From Cobetia sp. cqz5-12 (lineage in GTDB: Bacteria; Pseudomonadota; Gammaproteobacteria; Pseudomonadales; Halomonadaceae): a stretch of 64,000 nucleotides of DNA. The DNA is taken from assembly GCF_016495405.1 (NCBI RefSeq), contig NZ_CP044522.1:1550001-1614000 (forward strand), read 5' to 3'. The position numbers and the translations under genes were made by a program. Positions 54,601-62,724 of this stretch are shown one piece after another; within the stretch, counting starts at the first letter, position 1, and each line of letters opens with the position of its first letter. A model generated the notes under the pieces. It was not told the origin of the DNA, searched no databases, and saw only the letters and a program-made list of their open reading frames with translations.

Positions 54601-55692
54601 TGGGACCAGACAGTGGCGTGGCTGGAAGGCAGTGGCGCCGAGGTGGCCGAAAGTGCCGGCGTGATGCAGGGGCTGCCCCGTGTTCACGATGGGAAGCTTG
54701 CGGACCACTTCGCGCCGGTCGCCAGCCTGTTCGCCCAGGATGAAGGTCAGGGCGGTGACGCCTCGGTGATGAATCGCTATCAGCTGCGCCTGCGTCAGCT
54801 CAAGGTGCGCCTCGACGGCCTCGAGCGTGGCGATGTCGGCAAGCGCACCAAGCAGCTGCTGGCCGAGATGATCGGCGGCAAGCCCAATGAAATCTCGGCG
54901 GCCCGTGACTATGTCGCCGCCAATGTCGATACCTCGCAGGAACCGCTGGTGCAGTCGCTTCAGCGTCTGTTCCGTGCGCCCATCGATTACTCCGTGGCCA
55001 GTCTGCAGGGACCGGTGGCCTCACAGCTGGCCGCCGCCTGGGGTGAGCAGGTCGTCTCGCCGTGGCATCGCATGGTCAGTGGCCGTTATCCGGTGAGTGA
55101 CTCCGGCAATGAGACCTCGGTGCGTGATCTGCGTCAGTTCATCGACCCCGATACCGGTCTGCTGACCCGCTTCGACAATGAAGAAGTCGGCAATCTGGAA
55201 GAGGGCGAACAGGACGGCACGCCGCTGGTAGACCCCAAGATCACCGCCACCATCACCAAGGGCACGGCAGTGGGCCGGGTGCTGGAGAGTCTGGCGGATG
55301 TGGAGAACGGTTTCGAGATCATGATCCGGCCTTCCTCCCGGCTGATCTCGATCCAGCTGACACTGGATGGCCAGCAGCAGGTGTACCGCAATGGTCGTCA
55401 ACACTGGCAGCGCTTCGTCTGGCCGGGCGACCCGGAAGTCTCCGGCGCGCGACTGGATGTGGTGACACGGGATGGCCGCCGCATCACGGTCTTCAACTTC
55501 CCCAATCGCTGGAGTCTGTTGAAGCTGATCGAATCCGCGGACGTGACCGATCTGGATACCGCCCGTCAGCGCTTCACCTGGTACACCCCGGTCGGCCCGG
55601 TGAGCTTCGAGGCGCGCAACTTCGGTGGCGTGAAGCTGACGGACCTCAAGCAGGTGCGCAACCTGTCGATGCCTTCGGTCGCCGGGAGATGA
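51685..55692 (+). CDS. tssM: Type VI secretion system membrane subunit TssM (IcmF)
   Basis: A 1335-residue inner-membrane protein of the IcmF family. Two N-terminal membrane helices (about 9-30 and 38-58) precede a cytoplasmic NTPase-like domain with Walker A GLSSSGKT (129-136) and the downstream motif LMIDTAGRYV, then a third membrane helix near 439-460. The large periplasmic part follows, with the C-terminal TssJ-binding region ending in FTWYTPVGPVSFEARNFGGV. It is longer than the family average; a Gly/Pro-rich insertion near residues 655-690 (GFGGDGTVPGDGGPAEGGMP) and another near 950-970 explain part of this. TssM spans the periplasm and gates the secretion channel. Confidence 0.96.
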   Translation: MKRVLGFLKSFWLASSLLWLAGVVLCVWWVPRLGGSLERLAIAVALLTAVWLLAIVLRKYRKVRAERDLEDLVQLEVDREAADAATEAGDYEVLRERLKSALRMLRAQRGLHKGGSASLSDLPWYLVLGLSSSGKTSLLTRSGLSSSVAGLGGDSGTQYCDWYFGNDALMIDTAGRYVAEEQPARAFSDFLRLLARRRRGAPINGLVVVVDLPALLHAPRDENHALARQLIERINDFRDALDASPPVYLMFTKADQLPGFTAAFNTLDSDARHAPWGMTFSVAEARQKGVVAAFSRHFPEMVAGLRGHVEAALRERGQQADSELLHFPEYIAEMEGLLADFLEPFDLRRNSARGPLTRGIYFTSALQDGSAMPAILDEQVRQGFALKEPSAAQSATAASAAVGDRPYFVGGVFRDVMIPDRNLVRHYARDGQGRSLNPLLIGVGGVAGAVTLGLLGNAYYQSRISLEAVDAQLTSLDGAVTPSVQLDLLHDELSRVRQAREDGGLPWYQHMGLDGGERLGTTLEARYFATLKQQVLAPLAEDLDARLRAVGRLAVSLGIVSESASLQAMGGESASEAGASDVLIEDGKSLLTSSGERLRQRLTERPTLGSVPRSPGELASQLKGEADYRLRGGVNDAYWSTRQQGREALRDKADALRGSPAGFGGDGTVPGDGGPAEGGMPGGPAFSSEVLNQLTPEQVAGLIDAYDALKLYLILSDPVAHPDVAFVREALPRAWHQLADSRRQVPGGDQRIADNVALYSEYLAQGKAPALVRDEDRVARSRRDLKAFLLDNSPAEREYLRLRLAAEARFPSMTLSVMLPDEGARGLLYAGESVPAFFTRRVWDEFVRPELLKTLSSDLPVEHDWVLEDENPDAAQGKSEFAATILAHYKRDYAEAWERFLADVGVRRFEGLALSRQRLARFSDYQRSPLKTLMAVVDDNTRWDSRDAEARKAPQPQAEGDASAPASESAGMWDQTVAWLEGSGAEVAESAGVMQGLPRVHDGKLADHFAPVASLFAQDEGQGGDASVMNRYQLRLRQLKVRLDGLERGDVGKRTKQLLAEMIGGKPNEISAARDYVAANVDTSQEPLVQSLQRLFRAPIDYSVASLQGPVASQLAAAWGEQVVSPWHRMVSGRYPVSDSGNETSVRDLRQFIDPDTGLLTRFDNEEVGNLEEGEQDGTPLVDPKITATITKGTAVGRVLESLADVENGFEIMIRPSSRLISIQLTLDGQQQVYRNGRQHWQRFVWPGDPEVSGARLDVVTRDGRRITVFNFPNRWSLLKLIESADVTDLDTARQRFTWYTPVGPVSFEARNFGGVKLTDLKQVRNLSMPSVAGR

Positions 55693-55696
55693 CCGC

Positions 55697-56788
55697 ATGA
55701 TCGGCTTCTTCGGCAAGCTGCCCGGCAGCGCGGACTTCATCGCCCATCACGCGGGCCACAAGGACATCCGGGAACTGGATGGCTGGTGGCAGCGGGCGCT
55801 GAATCGCATGGCGGAGCGCGACGAAGACTGGCAGGCACGCTTCGACGCCTTGCCGCTGTGCTTCTTTCACTACCGCGCCAGCGGTGGGGCCTGGTTGATG
55901 GGCGTCATGTCGCCCTCGCAGGACGCCTCCGGGCGACGCTACCCGCTGCTGGTCTTCCAGCGGCTGGCCGTCTCGCCGGTGGTGGAAGGCTGTGTCGGGG
56001 TGCATACCCTCGGCGAGACCTTCGCGGGGCAGGTGCGGGAGTTGCTGCGCGATGTGATGCATTGCGCAGACCCCCAGCAGGCGCAGGAGCGTCTGCTGGC
56101 GGGGATCGAGGCGCTGCGCCCGCTGGATGATTCCGATCTCAAGCTGCATCGGCGTCTGTTCGCACGCTTTCTGGAAGACGTGCGCTATGGAGACCTCACG
56201 CGTGCATTGGCCAGTGGCTTTCCCGATGTGAGTGCCAGCAGATTGACCCGCGACATGCAGGCATTGCGTCGACAGTCGTCAGCCAGGCATGGCCAACGGG
56301 GGCATGTGGCGTTGCCGCTGCCACCGGAGCGCGCGCTGAAGCGTCCGGCTGCGGACCTGTGGCTGCACTGGCTGGAGCATGACAATGGCGCGCCGGGGCA
56401 CATCAGCGTGATCGTCGACGACTTCATGCGCCCGACGCTCGTGCGCTTCACGCGCGATGACCAGGAAGCACTGCGCATCCTGGCCGAGTCGGCCCCCGAG
56501 GCACTTGGTGGCTGGCGCCTGCTCGGAAGCGCGCAGGGCGAGGTGGCTCAGATAGCGGGGCCGTCAGCAGATCAGATATCAGTGGCGGCGCAGACGCTGG
56601 GCATGGGGGCTTACCTGCTCGCATTGAATGACAGCGCCGCGCTGGAAGATGGCGCCGCACTTGCAGGTGGCGCTGCGCTTGCAGACGACGTCGCTGCGGC
56701 CGACAAGGCGGGGCAGCCAGCCACACACCCGGGCAGTGCAGAGATGGCATACGGCGACATATCCAAGGATGAATCGGCACCGACATGA
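55697..56788 (+). CDS. tagF: Type VI secretion system-associated protein TagF
   Basis: A 363-residue protein whose first 160 residues are TagF: IGFFGKLPGSADFIAHHAGH, ELDGWWQRALNRM, GGAWLMGVMSPSQDASGRRY and PLLVFQRL. TagF represses T6SS assembly after translation and is normally relieved by the PpkA/PppA/Fha phosphorylation pathway, none of which is encoded in the window. Residues 160-315 form a second globular part without clear family, and the final 45 residues are Ala/Gly/Asp-rich degenerate repeats (AALEDGAALAGGAALADD). It starts 4 bp after tssM and overlaps the next gene by ATGA. Confidence 0.9.
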   Translation: MIGFFGKLPGSADFIAHHAGHKDIRELDGWWQRALNRMAERDEDWQARFDALPLCFFHYRASGGAWLMGVMSPSQDASGRRYPLLVFQRLAVSPVVEGCVGVHTLGETFAGQVRELLRDVMHCADPQQAQERLLAGIEALRPLDDSDLKLHRRLFARFLEDVRYGDLTRALASGFPDVSASRLTRDMQALRRQSSARHGQRGHVALPLPPERALKRPAADLWLHWLEHDNGAPGHISVIVDDFMRPTLVRFTRDDQEALRILAESAPEALGGWRLLGSAQGEVAQIAGPSADQISVAAQTLGMGAYLLALNDSAALEDGAALAGGAALADDVAAADKAGQPATHPGSAEMAYGDISKDESAPT

Positions 56789-59277
56789 ACAAGCTAAAGC
56801 TCCACGTTCTCAAGTACTACATCCTCAAATACCGCCCGTATTGGTTGGGCGTGCTGTTCTTCCTGGGCATCTTCCTGATCTGGGGCGTCGGTGTGAGCTT
56901 GGGCTACCCGTCACTGGATAGCCTGCTGGTCGGCATTCTGGCATTCCTCGTCGCCTCCGCCCTCTATCTGTTGCTGCTCTACCGTGGGGTGGGCGAGCGT
57001 CAGGACGTCGAGTCATTGCTGATCCAGAACGCCGATGACGCCGTGCTCAGTGCCGCGCCCCAGGACCGCGAGGAAGTCAGCCTGCTGCGCGAGCGCCTGC
57101 TGGCGGCGCTGGACCGTATGCGCAAGAGTGCCAGCGAGAAGCGTAGTGGCTGGTTCACCCGTCAGGGGGACGTGCTCTATACGCTGCCCTGGTATCTGGT
57201 GATCGGTCAGCCTGCGGTGGGCAAGAGCACGCTGGTCTCGCGCTCAGGGCTGGATTTCCCCTTCGCGGAGCGCGAAAGCGCACGTGTCGCGGGCATCGGC
57301 GGCACCCGTCACTGTGACTGGTTCTTCAGCAGTGAGGCCGTGCTGCTGGATACCGCAGGGCGTTACGTCAGCTCCGAGGAGGAAGTCGGCAAGTGGCGTG
57401 CCTTCCTCGACATGCTGCGTCGCTATCGTCCGCGTCAGCCGCTCAACGGGTTGATCGTCGCGGTCAGCATCGATGAAGTGCTCCAGAACCGCCATGACGT
57501 CGAGGCCCTGGCACATCAGCTGCGCGAGCGTATCCAGGAAAGCTACGAGCGTCTCGGTGCGGCACTGCCCATCTACCTGGTGTTCACCAAGAGCGACCAC
57601 ATTCCCGGCTTTCGCGAGTTTCATGCTCAGCTGGCCCCGGCGCAGCGCGATGAAGTGCTGGGCATGAGTTTCCCGCACCAGGGCTATGCCGAGGCGGATT
57701 GGCGTACTCGTTTCAGTGAGGCGATGACTCGTCTGGTGGCACGTTGTGCGGGTACCGGTGAGCGCTGTCTGGTGGAGGGTGACATCGTGCGCACCCGCGA
57801 GGCACCGGCGGCGGTGGAATTCCCGCGTGAGCTGGAAGCGCTGGCTCCGCACCTGACCGATTTCGTCACCGAGCTGCTCAGGGTCAATCCCTATCAGGCG
57901 GCACCGCTGTTGCGCGGCTTCTACTTCACCAGCGCGCTCTCCGAGGGGCAGGCCAGCACGGCCGCCCACGGGCGTAACGTGGCGTCACGCTTCGCCGTTA
58001 CCGAGCGTCATGCGCCGGGCCATCAGGATGGCAAGCCACTGTTCGTCTCGGGGCTGTTCTCACGAGTGGTGCTGCCGGACCAGCACCTGGTCGGCCTTTA
58101 TGGCGGTGCCAACCTGCAGCGTCGGCGTCAGCTGCGTTGGGTGTGGCTGGCGCTGGCGCTCGCCGCGGCCATGTGCCTGGCGTGGGCGGTGTCCTTCACC
58201 GCCAATACCCGGGAGCTGGGGGCGCTGGATCAGGCATTGGATGCCGCCTACGAGGAGGATGCCGGCGAGCCGAATGCCTATGCCCAGTGGGCGACGCTGG
58301 ATGCCCTGCGTGACAGCGCGGCCCGCTACGACAGCCGTCATCACGAGAGTGGCGTGCCCTGGTCGCTCGGCTTCGGGCTCTATGAAGGCGAGACGCTGGA
58401 ACCTGAGCTGCGCGATGTCTATTTCGGCGCGCTGCGGCAGACGATGCTGGTGCCGATCGCCAGCAACCTCAACCAGTCGCTGTTCATGCTGCCGACCATC
58501 AGCGTGCATGACCGCGAGGATGGCCCGCGCGAGACCGATATCCATGTCCCGGGAGTCGAGGACCACGCCCAGCCGCGTGACAACTCGGCCCAGGCGCTGG
58601 CGGACTTCGGCAACAGTACCCTGAAGACCTACCTGTCCCTGTCGCGCACGCCGCGCGAGGACATCGAACCGGACTGGCTGCGTAGCGAGATGCCGGTCTA
58701 CTGGTATCCGGCCATCACCCAGGGGGAGGATATGCCGCGCGACAGTCGTGATCTGGAATATGCCAGCCGTCAGGTCAATTTCTATGCCGAGCAGGTCGTG
58801 CGCCCGGACGTGCCGCGTCTGGAAGACAACACCTTCCTGGTGTCATCCAGTCGCAACTACATCGATGGCCTGCTGGACCGCTCCCTGAGCACCGTCGAGA
58901 CCATCACACTGGAATCCGACACCCTGTTCGCCTTCGGGCGTGCGGATTACTCGGGGCTGCAGGGCGAGGGGCAGCGTCAGCTGAATGCCATCGCCGAACG
59001 ACTTTCCAATACGCCGAACCTGGGGCGCATCACCATCACCGGCCACGCCGACCCGATCGGGTCCGCCACTGCCAACCGTCGGATCTCGCTGCAGCGCGCC
59101 GAGACCGTGCGCACCTATCTGGTGGGCAAGGGGCTGCCGGGTGAGCTGATCGGCGCGGAAGGGGCCGGCAGTGATCGTCCGCTGGTCAAGTGCGATGGCG
59201 AGATGTCGCGCACCGACAAGATCGCCTGTCTGGCGCCCAATCGTCGTGTCGAGATTGAAGTGCGTGCGCTGAACTGA
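56785..59277 (+). CDS. IcmF-like membrane NTPase fused to an OmpA peptidoglycan-binding domain
   Basis: An 830-residue second IcmF-like protein, shorter than TssM. Two N-terminal membrane helices (about 18-38 and 46-65) are followed by an NTPase-like domain with Walker A GQPAVGKST (141-149) and VLLDTAGRYVSSEEE, a third helix at about 452-472, and a short periplasmic part in place of the large TssM one. The end (about 713-825) is an OmpA-type domain: TLFAFGRADYSGLQ, then ITGHADPIGSATANRRISLQ, with the Asp and Arg that bind peptidoglycan. Such a protein could anchor the T6SS membrane complex in the cell wall, as TagL or extended TssL do elsewhere. It overlaps tagF by 4 bp. Confidence 0.88.
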   Translation: MNKLKLHVLKYYILKYRPYWLGVLFFLGIFLIWGVGVSLGYPSLDSLLVGILAFLVASALYLLLLYRGVGERQDVESLLIQNADDAVLSAAPQDREEVSLLRERLLAALDRMRKSASEKRSGWFTRQGDVLYTLPWYLVIGQPAVGKSTLVSRSGLDFPFAERESARVAGIGGTRHCDWFFSSEAVLLDTAGRYVSSEEEVGKWRAFLDMLRRYRPRQPLNGLIVAVSIDEVLQNRHDVEALAHQLRERIQESYERLGAALPIYLVFTKSDHIPGFREFHAQLAPAQRDEVLGMSFPHQGYAEADWRTRFSEAMTRLVARCAGTGERCLVEGDIVRTREAPAAVEFPRELEALAPHLTDFVTELLRVNPYQAAPLLRGFYFTSALSEGQASTAAHGRNVASRFAVTERHAPGHQDGKPLFVSGLFSRVVLPDQHLVGLYGGANLQRRRQLRWVWLALALAAAMCLAWAVSFTANTRELGALDQALDAAYEEDAGEPNAYAQWATLDALRDSAARYDSRHHESGVPWSLGFGLYEGETLEPELRDVYFGALRQTMLVPIASNLNQSLFMLPTISVHDREDGPRETDIHVPGVEDHAQPRDNSAQALADFGNSTLKTYLSLSRTPREDIEPDWLRSEMPVYWYPAITQGEDMPRDSRDLEYASRQVNFYAEQVVRPDVPRLEDNTFLVSSSRNYIDGLLDRSLSTVETITLESDTLFAFGRADYSGLQGEGQRQLNAIAERLSNTPNLGRITITGHADPIGSATANRRISLQRAETVRTYLVGKGLPGELIGAEGAGSDRPLVKCDGEMSRTDKIACLAPNRRVEIEVRALN

Positions 59278-59513
59278 TGCGCCTGCGCTGAACCGTTTTC
59301 ACTTTGCCGACTCATGGAGGAGTCGAGCTCTTGGATGACAGGCCTGAAGGCAGGCCCGGAGCACGAGAGCGGAGAAGCATGGACATACGCAGTGGGGGTG
59401 CCTGGATGGCATCTCCTGGCGGTAGCGTGTCCAAACGCGCGTTGCAGGTGGCAGCCAGGGAGTGCTGCTACCCGTGATGCCTACCCATCACATGACTGAA
59501 ATGGAGTTTTACC

Positions 59514-60059
59514 ATGGCTTTTGACGCCTACCTCAAGATCGACGGCATCCCGGGCGAGAGCTTGGACACCAATCACAAGGACTGGATCGAGCTGCTGAGC
59601 TTTGAATTCGGCGCCAGCCAGGCGACTTCCGCGACGGCCAGCTCTGCGGGCGGCGCGTCTGCCGAGCGCGTCAACCTGAGCGAGTTCGCGATCAAGAAGT
59701 TCATCGACAAGGCTTCTCCGAAGCTGTTCGAAGCTTGCTGCCGCGGCCAGCACATCAAGGAAATCACCCTGCAGGTTCACCGTGCCGGTGGCGAGCAGGT
59801 GCGTTACATGGAAGTGAAGCTTGAGGAAGTCATCGTGTCTTCCGTGGACCTGGAAGGCATGGCGTCCTTCTCCCAGGCCGGCGGTGGCGGTGCGACCGAT
59901 TCCGTGCACGACTCGCGTCACGATCTGCCGTCTGAAGAGATCAAGCTGAACTTCGCGCGTATCAAGGTCACCTACACCCAGCAGAAGCGCAGCGATGGCC
60001 AGGGTGGCGGCAACATCACCGGTGGTTGGGACCGCACGCGCAACCGCGTCTACTCCTGA
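59514..60059 (+). CDS. hcp: Type VI secretion system tube protein TssD (Hcp)
   Basis: A 181-residue Hcp of the Hcp1-like type. AFDAYLKIDGIPGESLD at the start, EFAIKKFIDKASPKLFEACC and GQHIKEITLQVHRAGGEQVR in the middle, and YMEVKLEEVIVSSVDLEGMA are family hallmarks; the segment EIKLNFARIKVTYTQQK near the end is the last beta-strand. Hcp stacks as hexamers into the injected tube. GGAG lies 8 bp before ATG 59514. The gene is separated by 236 bp from the IcmF-OmpA gene and followed by its own terminator, which would allow the high expression Hcp needs. Confidence 0.96.
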   Translation: MAFDAYLKIDGIPGESLDTNHKDWIELLSFEFGASQATSATASSAGGASAERVNLSEFAIKKFIDKASPKLFEACCRGQHIKEITLQVHRAGGEQVRYMEVKLEEVIVSSVDLEGMASFSQAGGGGATDSVHDSRHDLPSEEIKLNFARIKVTYTQQKRSDGQGGGNITGGWDRTRNRVYS

Positions 60060-60180
60060 GTATCGGCTCATGGCGCGGCGGCGTGAGCCGTCGTCCATGA
60101 ACAGGAGGGTGGCATCCCGGGGCTTGGCCAGCGTGCTGGCGTGAGCTCGTTTTCAGGGGATATCACGTCCGGGTAGAAGA

Positions 60181-60213
60181 CATGCCGGGGGAGCGAAAGG
60201 CTCTCCCGGCATG
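60181..60213 (+). terminator. Terminator of hcp
   Basis: CATGCCGGGGGAGC pairs with GGCTCTCCCGGCATG to form a 14-bp stem with one G-U and a GAAAG loop, followed by TCTGTTTT. It lies 121 bp past the hcp stop codon. Confidence 0.85.
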
Positions 60214-60252
60214 TCTGTTTTCCCCTTGTGCATCCCCGTTTGCCTCGATGAG

Positions 60253-60391
60253 CGCCTGCGAAATCATTGTGCTGTCAGTTCTGTGCCAACAGCTCTTTGC
60301 CAACAGGGTCTGTGCCAATAGCTCTATACCAATAGCGCTGTGCTAACTGGCTCTGACACAACAGCACTGCGCCACAGTGATTTCGCAGGCG
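60253..60391. repeat. 14-15-bp tandem repeat array enclosed by a 19-bp inverted repeat
   Basis: About seven degenerate copies of CTGTGCCAAYAGCT (60281-60380; individual units 14 or 15 bp) lie head to tail. The array is bounded by CGCCTGCGAAATCATTGTG (60253-60271) and its reverse complement at 60373-60391, with a single T-G mismatch. Each unit is itself partly self-complementary (CTGT...ACAG). In RNA the whole 139 bp could fold as one large cruciform-like structure upstream of tssA. The array has no spacers, so it is not CRISPR. Confidence 0.8.
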
Positions 60392-60433
60392 TTGCCTCGC
60401 AACGCGATCAACACGTGATTCAGGAGAGACAAG

Positions 60434-61546
60434 ATGGCCGACGAATGGGACCGCGACGAACTGCTCGCGCCAATCGGCGCTCATGGGACAGGAGAGGACC
60501 TGGGGTTCTCGCTGCTCTTTGATGAGATCAAGGAAGCGCGTCGCGCAGACCCGGCCTACTTGAGCCAGGGCGAATGGCAGGCCGATCTCAAGAAGTCCGA
60601 CTGGAATGCCGTCATCTCGTTGACTGCCGACGGTCTGGCCGAGCAGAGCAAGGACCTGTCGCTGGCGGGCTGGCTTTGCGAAGGCCTGGCGCATCGTGAT
60701 CACTTCACGGGCCTGGCCTGGGGACTGGAGCTGATGACGGCGCTGTGTGAACAGTACTGGGAGACGCTTTACCCGACGCTCGAGGAAGGGGATGAAGAGC
60801 GTGTCGCACGCCTGACCTGGCTGGATGACACCCTCGCCGGCATGATCGGCACCTTGCCGCTGGTGGAAGGGCAGCTCTACGGGCTCGACCGCTATGAGGA
60901 GTCACGTCAGGTCGAGAACCTGGCGCGTACCGACGTGGATGCCATGGAAAGCGCGCTGGCGGATGGCAAGATCAACGCCGATATCTTCCAGCGCTCCGTG
61001 GTGCTGACCGAGACGGCGACCTTCCGTGAGCGTCACCAGCAGATCGTCAAGTGCCAGCAGGCGCTGGCCGGTCTGGTGGCGCAGCTCAATGCCCAGCTGG
61101 GGGTGAGCGCGCCGACCTTCAGCCAGCTGCAGCGTGGTCTGGCGGATTGCACCCAGTTGATCGAGCGACTGCTGGGCGAGCGCGGGGTCAGCCTGGACGA
61201 TGAGGCCCAGGCATCTGCCGAGAGCGATGCAGAAGTGACGGACGCCGCAAGTGGCGATGCCACCACCGGGGATGCGAGTGCCACGCCGTCCGCTCAGGCG
61301 GGCATGGCACCGGCGGCACTGCGCACCACGCCGCAGACCCGCGAGGAAGCCTTCGACATGCTCAATGGCGTCGCCCAGTACTTCAAGGGCAGCGAGCCGC
61401 ACAGCCCGGTGCCATATCTGGTCGAACGCGCCGTGCGCTGGGGTCGCATGCCGCTGGAGGAATGGCTGCGTGATGTCATCCGCGAGGAACATGTCGTCGA
61501 CGGCATCCGTGAAACCCTGGGCACTCAGCGGCGTGATGATCACTGA
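60434..61546 (+). CDS. tssA: Type VI secretion system protein TssA
   Basis: A 370-residue TssA with an ImpA N-terminal domain: LLAPIGAHGTGEDLGFSLLF, then EWQADLKKSDWNAVISLTAD, DLSLAGWLCEGLAHRDHFTG and WGLELMTALCEQYWETLYPT. The C-terminal part, including REEAFDMLNGVAQYFKGSEP and SPVPYLVERAVRWGRMPLEE, matches the VasJ-like C-terminus of the shorter TssA class. The Ala/Ser/Asp-rich linker near residues 255-290 separates the two. TssA caps and guides the growing sheath and tube. It is preceded by GGAGAGACAAG and overlaps the next gene by one base. Confidence 0.93.
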   Translation: MADEWDRDELLAPIGAHGTGEDLGFSLLFDEIKEARRADPAYLSQGEWQADLKKSDWNAVISLTADGLAEQSKDLSLAGWLCEGLAHRDHFTGLAWGLELMTALCEQYWETLYPTLEEGDEERVARLTWLDDTLAGMIGTLPLVEGQLYGLDRYEESRQVENLARTDVDAMESALADGKINADIFQRSVVLTETATFRERHQQIVKCQQALAGLVAQLNAQLGVSAPTFSQLQRGLADCTQLIERLLGERGVSLDDEAQASAESDAEVTDAASGDATTGDASATPSAQAGMAPAALRTTPQTREEAFDMLNGVAQYFKGSEPHSPVPYLVERAVRWGRMPLEEWLRDVIREEHVVDGIRETLGTQRRDDH

Positions 61547-62703
61547 TGATGTTCAAGAGCTCGATCTATGACCGCCTGCAGCAGGTGCGCCCGGCAGAGC
61601 CCGAGGCGCCGGTCGTCAAGGTGCGCAGCGACTACCGCACCGACACCCTGTGTCTGCTGGATGGCGTGGCGCTGACCTCGGCAGGGGCGGTGGCCAAGGG
61701 GCAGCTGCCGTCATCGGCGGCGGCCGAGATCTCCGCGACCCTGCGTGGCCCGGATGGCTATGGCCTGCTGGTACACGAAATCGCGCTGGGGCAGGCGGGC
61801 GCATCGCCTGCCTCCGGCGAGCAGGTGGCACGTCTCGATCGCCGCCATCAGCGGCTCGAGACCTTGATCCAGGCCCTGATCATCGACGCACTGTTGATGC
61901 TGGAAGCGCTGCCGGAGGGCGCGCCCTTCGATATCGTGCTGAGTGTGCCGATCCGTCATGCCAGCCTGGAGGAGGGGTTCATCGCACGTCTGCGCGAGAC
62001 GGTAGCGGCCACGCCCTTCGCCGACGCGCTGGGTAGCGTCACGCATCGTGCGGCGGCCGAGCAGGACCTGCATGAACTGCTGGCCGCCGAAGCGTCGGGT
62101 GGCATGCCGCATGTCATCTGGCTCAGTGTCGACTCGCTGTTGTTCGACAGCAGCGTCTCGGAACTGTCGCGGCGCGGACAGCTGGCGTATGCCTCCCGCC
62201 CGAGCGGTCTGTTTCCCGGTGAGGCTGTCGCGGCGCTGCTCTTCGAGCGCCTCGCGCCTGACTCACCGACGCCCTTGCAGGGCTGGCAGGTGCCGCTGGC
62301 GGCAACGCTGACCCATCCGGCGCGGGGTAGCCGCGAGCTGCGCCGCTCGCCGGCACCGCTGATGCAGCTGATCGAGCGCCAGTGGCCCGTGCAGGCGGAA
62401 AATGACGAGCATGCCTCTACCCGCGAGCCGTTCGAGCCCATGCGTCTGGTGATGGATAGCCTCGGGCTGCCCGGCCGCGCGGTGGAGGCCGGCACCAGCC
62501 TGATGAATCGCTGGCCGGGACTGGACATGATCGAGGATGGCACCACGCTCGACAGCTTCTGCGGCTGGCCGGGAGACGCCTGGCTGGCATTGGCGCTGGT
62601 GCTGGCGATCGCGGAACTGGAAGACAACGACAGCGCCCTGGTCGTGTCGCTGCGAGACGATACTCAGACTCAGGTACTGGCACTCATGCCCTGTGCCGGT
62701 TAG
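61546..62703 (+). CDS. T6SS-linked protein resembling a degenerate ketosynthase/thiolase fold
   Basis: A 385-residue protein translated from the tssA stop (TGATGATG; ATG 61546 or 61549). The stretch VIWLSVDSLLFDSSVSELSR followed by LAYASRPSGLFPGEAVAALL strongly resembles the VDSLL...FIPGEGAAALLL region of beta-ketoacyl synthases, and CGWPGDAWLALALVLAIAEL resembles their final GdxGaAxGalxL helix. I find no ACATS-type catalytic Cys segment, so enzymatic activity is unlikely. It may be a structural or regulatory partner in the T6SS, with the KS fold reused for dimerisation. The function is unknown; the fold assignment is by motif only. Confidence 0.65.
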   Translation: MMFKSSIYDRLQQVRPAEPEAPVVKVRSDYRTDTLCLLDGVALTSAGAVAKGQLPSSAAAEISATLRGPDGYGLLVHEIALGQAGASPASGEQVARLDRRHQRLETLIQALIIDALLMLEALPEGAPFDIVLSVPIRHASLEEGFIARLRETVAATPFADALGSVTHRAAAEQDLHELLAAEASGGMPHVIWLSVDSLLFDSSVSELSRRGQLAYASRPSGLFPGEAVAALLFERLAPDSPTPLQGWQVPLAATLTHPARGSRELRRSPAPLMQLIERQWPVQAENDEHASTREPFEPMRLVMDSLGLPGRAVEAGTSLMNRWPGLDMIEDGTTLDSFCGWPGDAWLALALVLAIAELEDNDSALVVSLRDDTQTQVLALMPCAG

Positions 62704-62724
62704 CGCTGACGGCGCTGCATTTGC

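Larger units (their letters stand above)
60060..60433. other. Intergenic region between hcp and tssA (374 bp)
   Basis: It contains the hcp terminator at 60181-60213 and a repeat array bounded by inverted repeats at 60253-60391, then GGAGAGACAAG as the tssA ribosome site. No gene is visible. Confidence 0.7.

Noticed and set aside
60281..60380. CRISPR-like repeats upstream of tssA
   Set aside because: Units are 14-15 bp, degenerate and directly adjacent with no unique spacers; no cas genes nearby.
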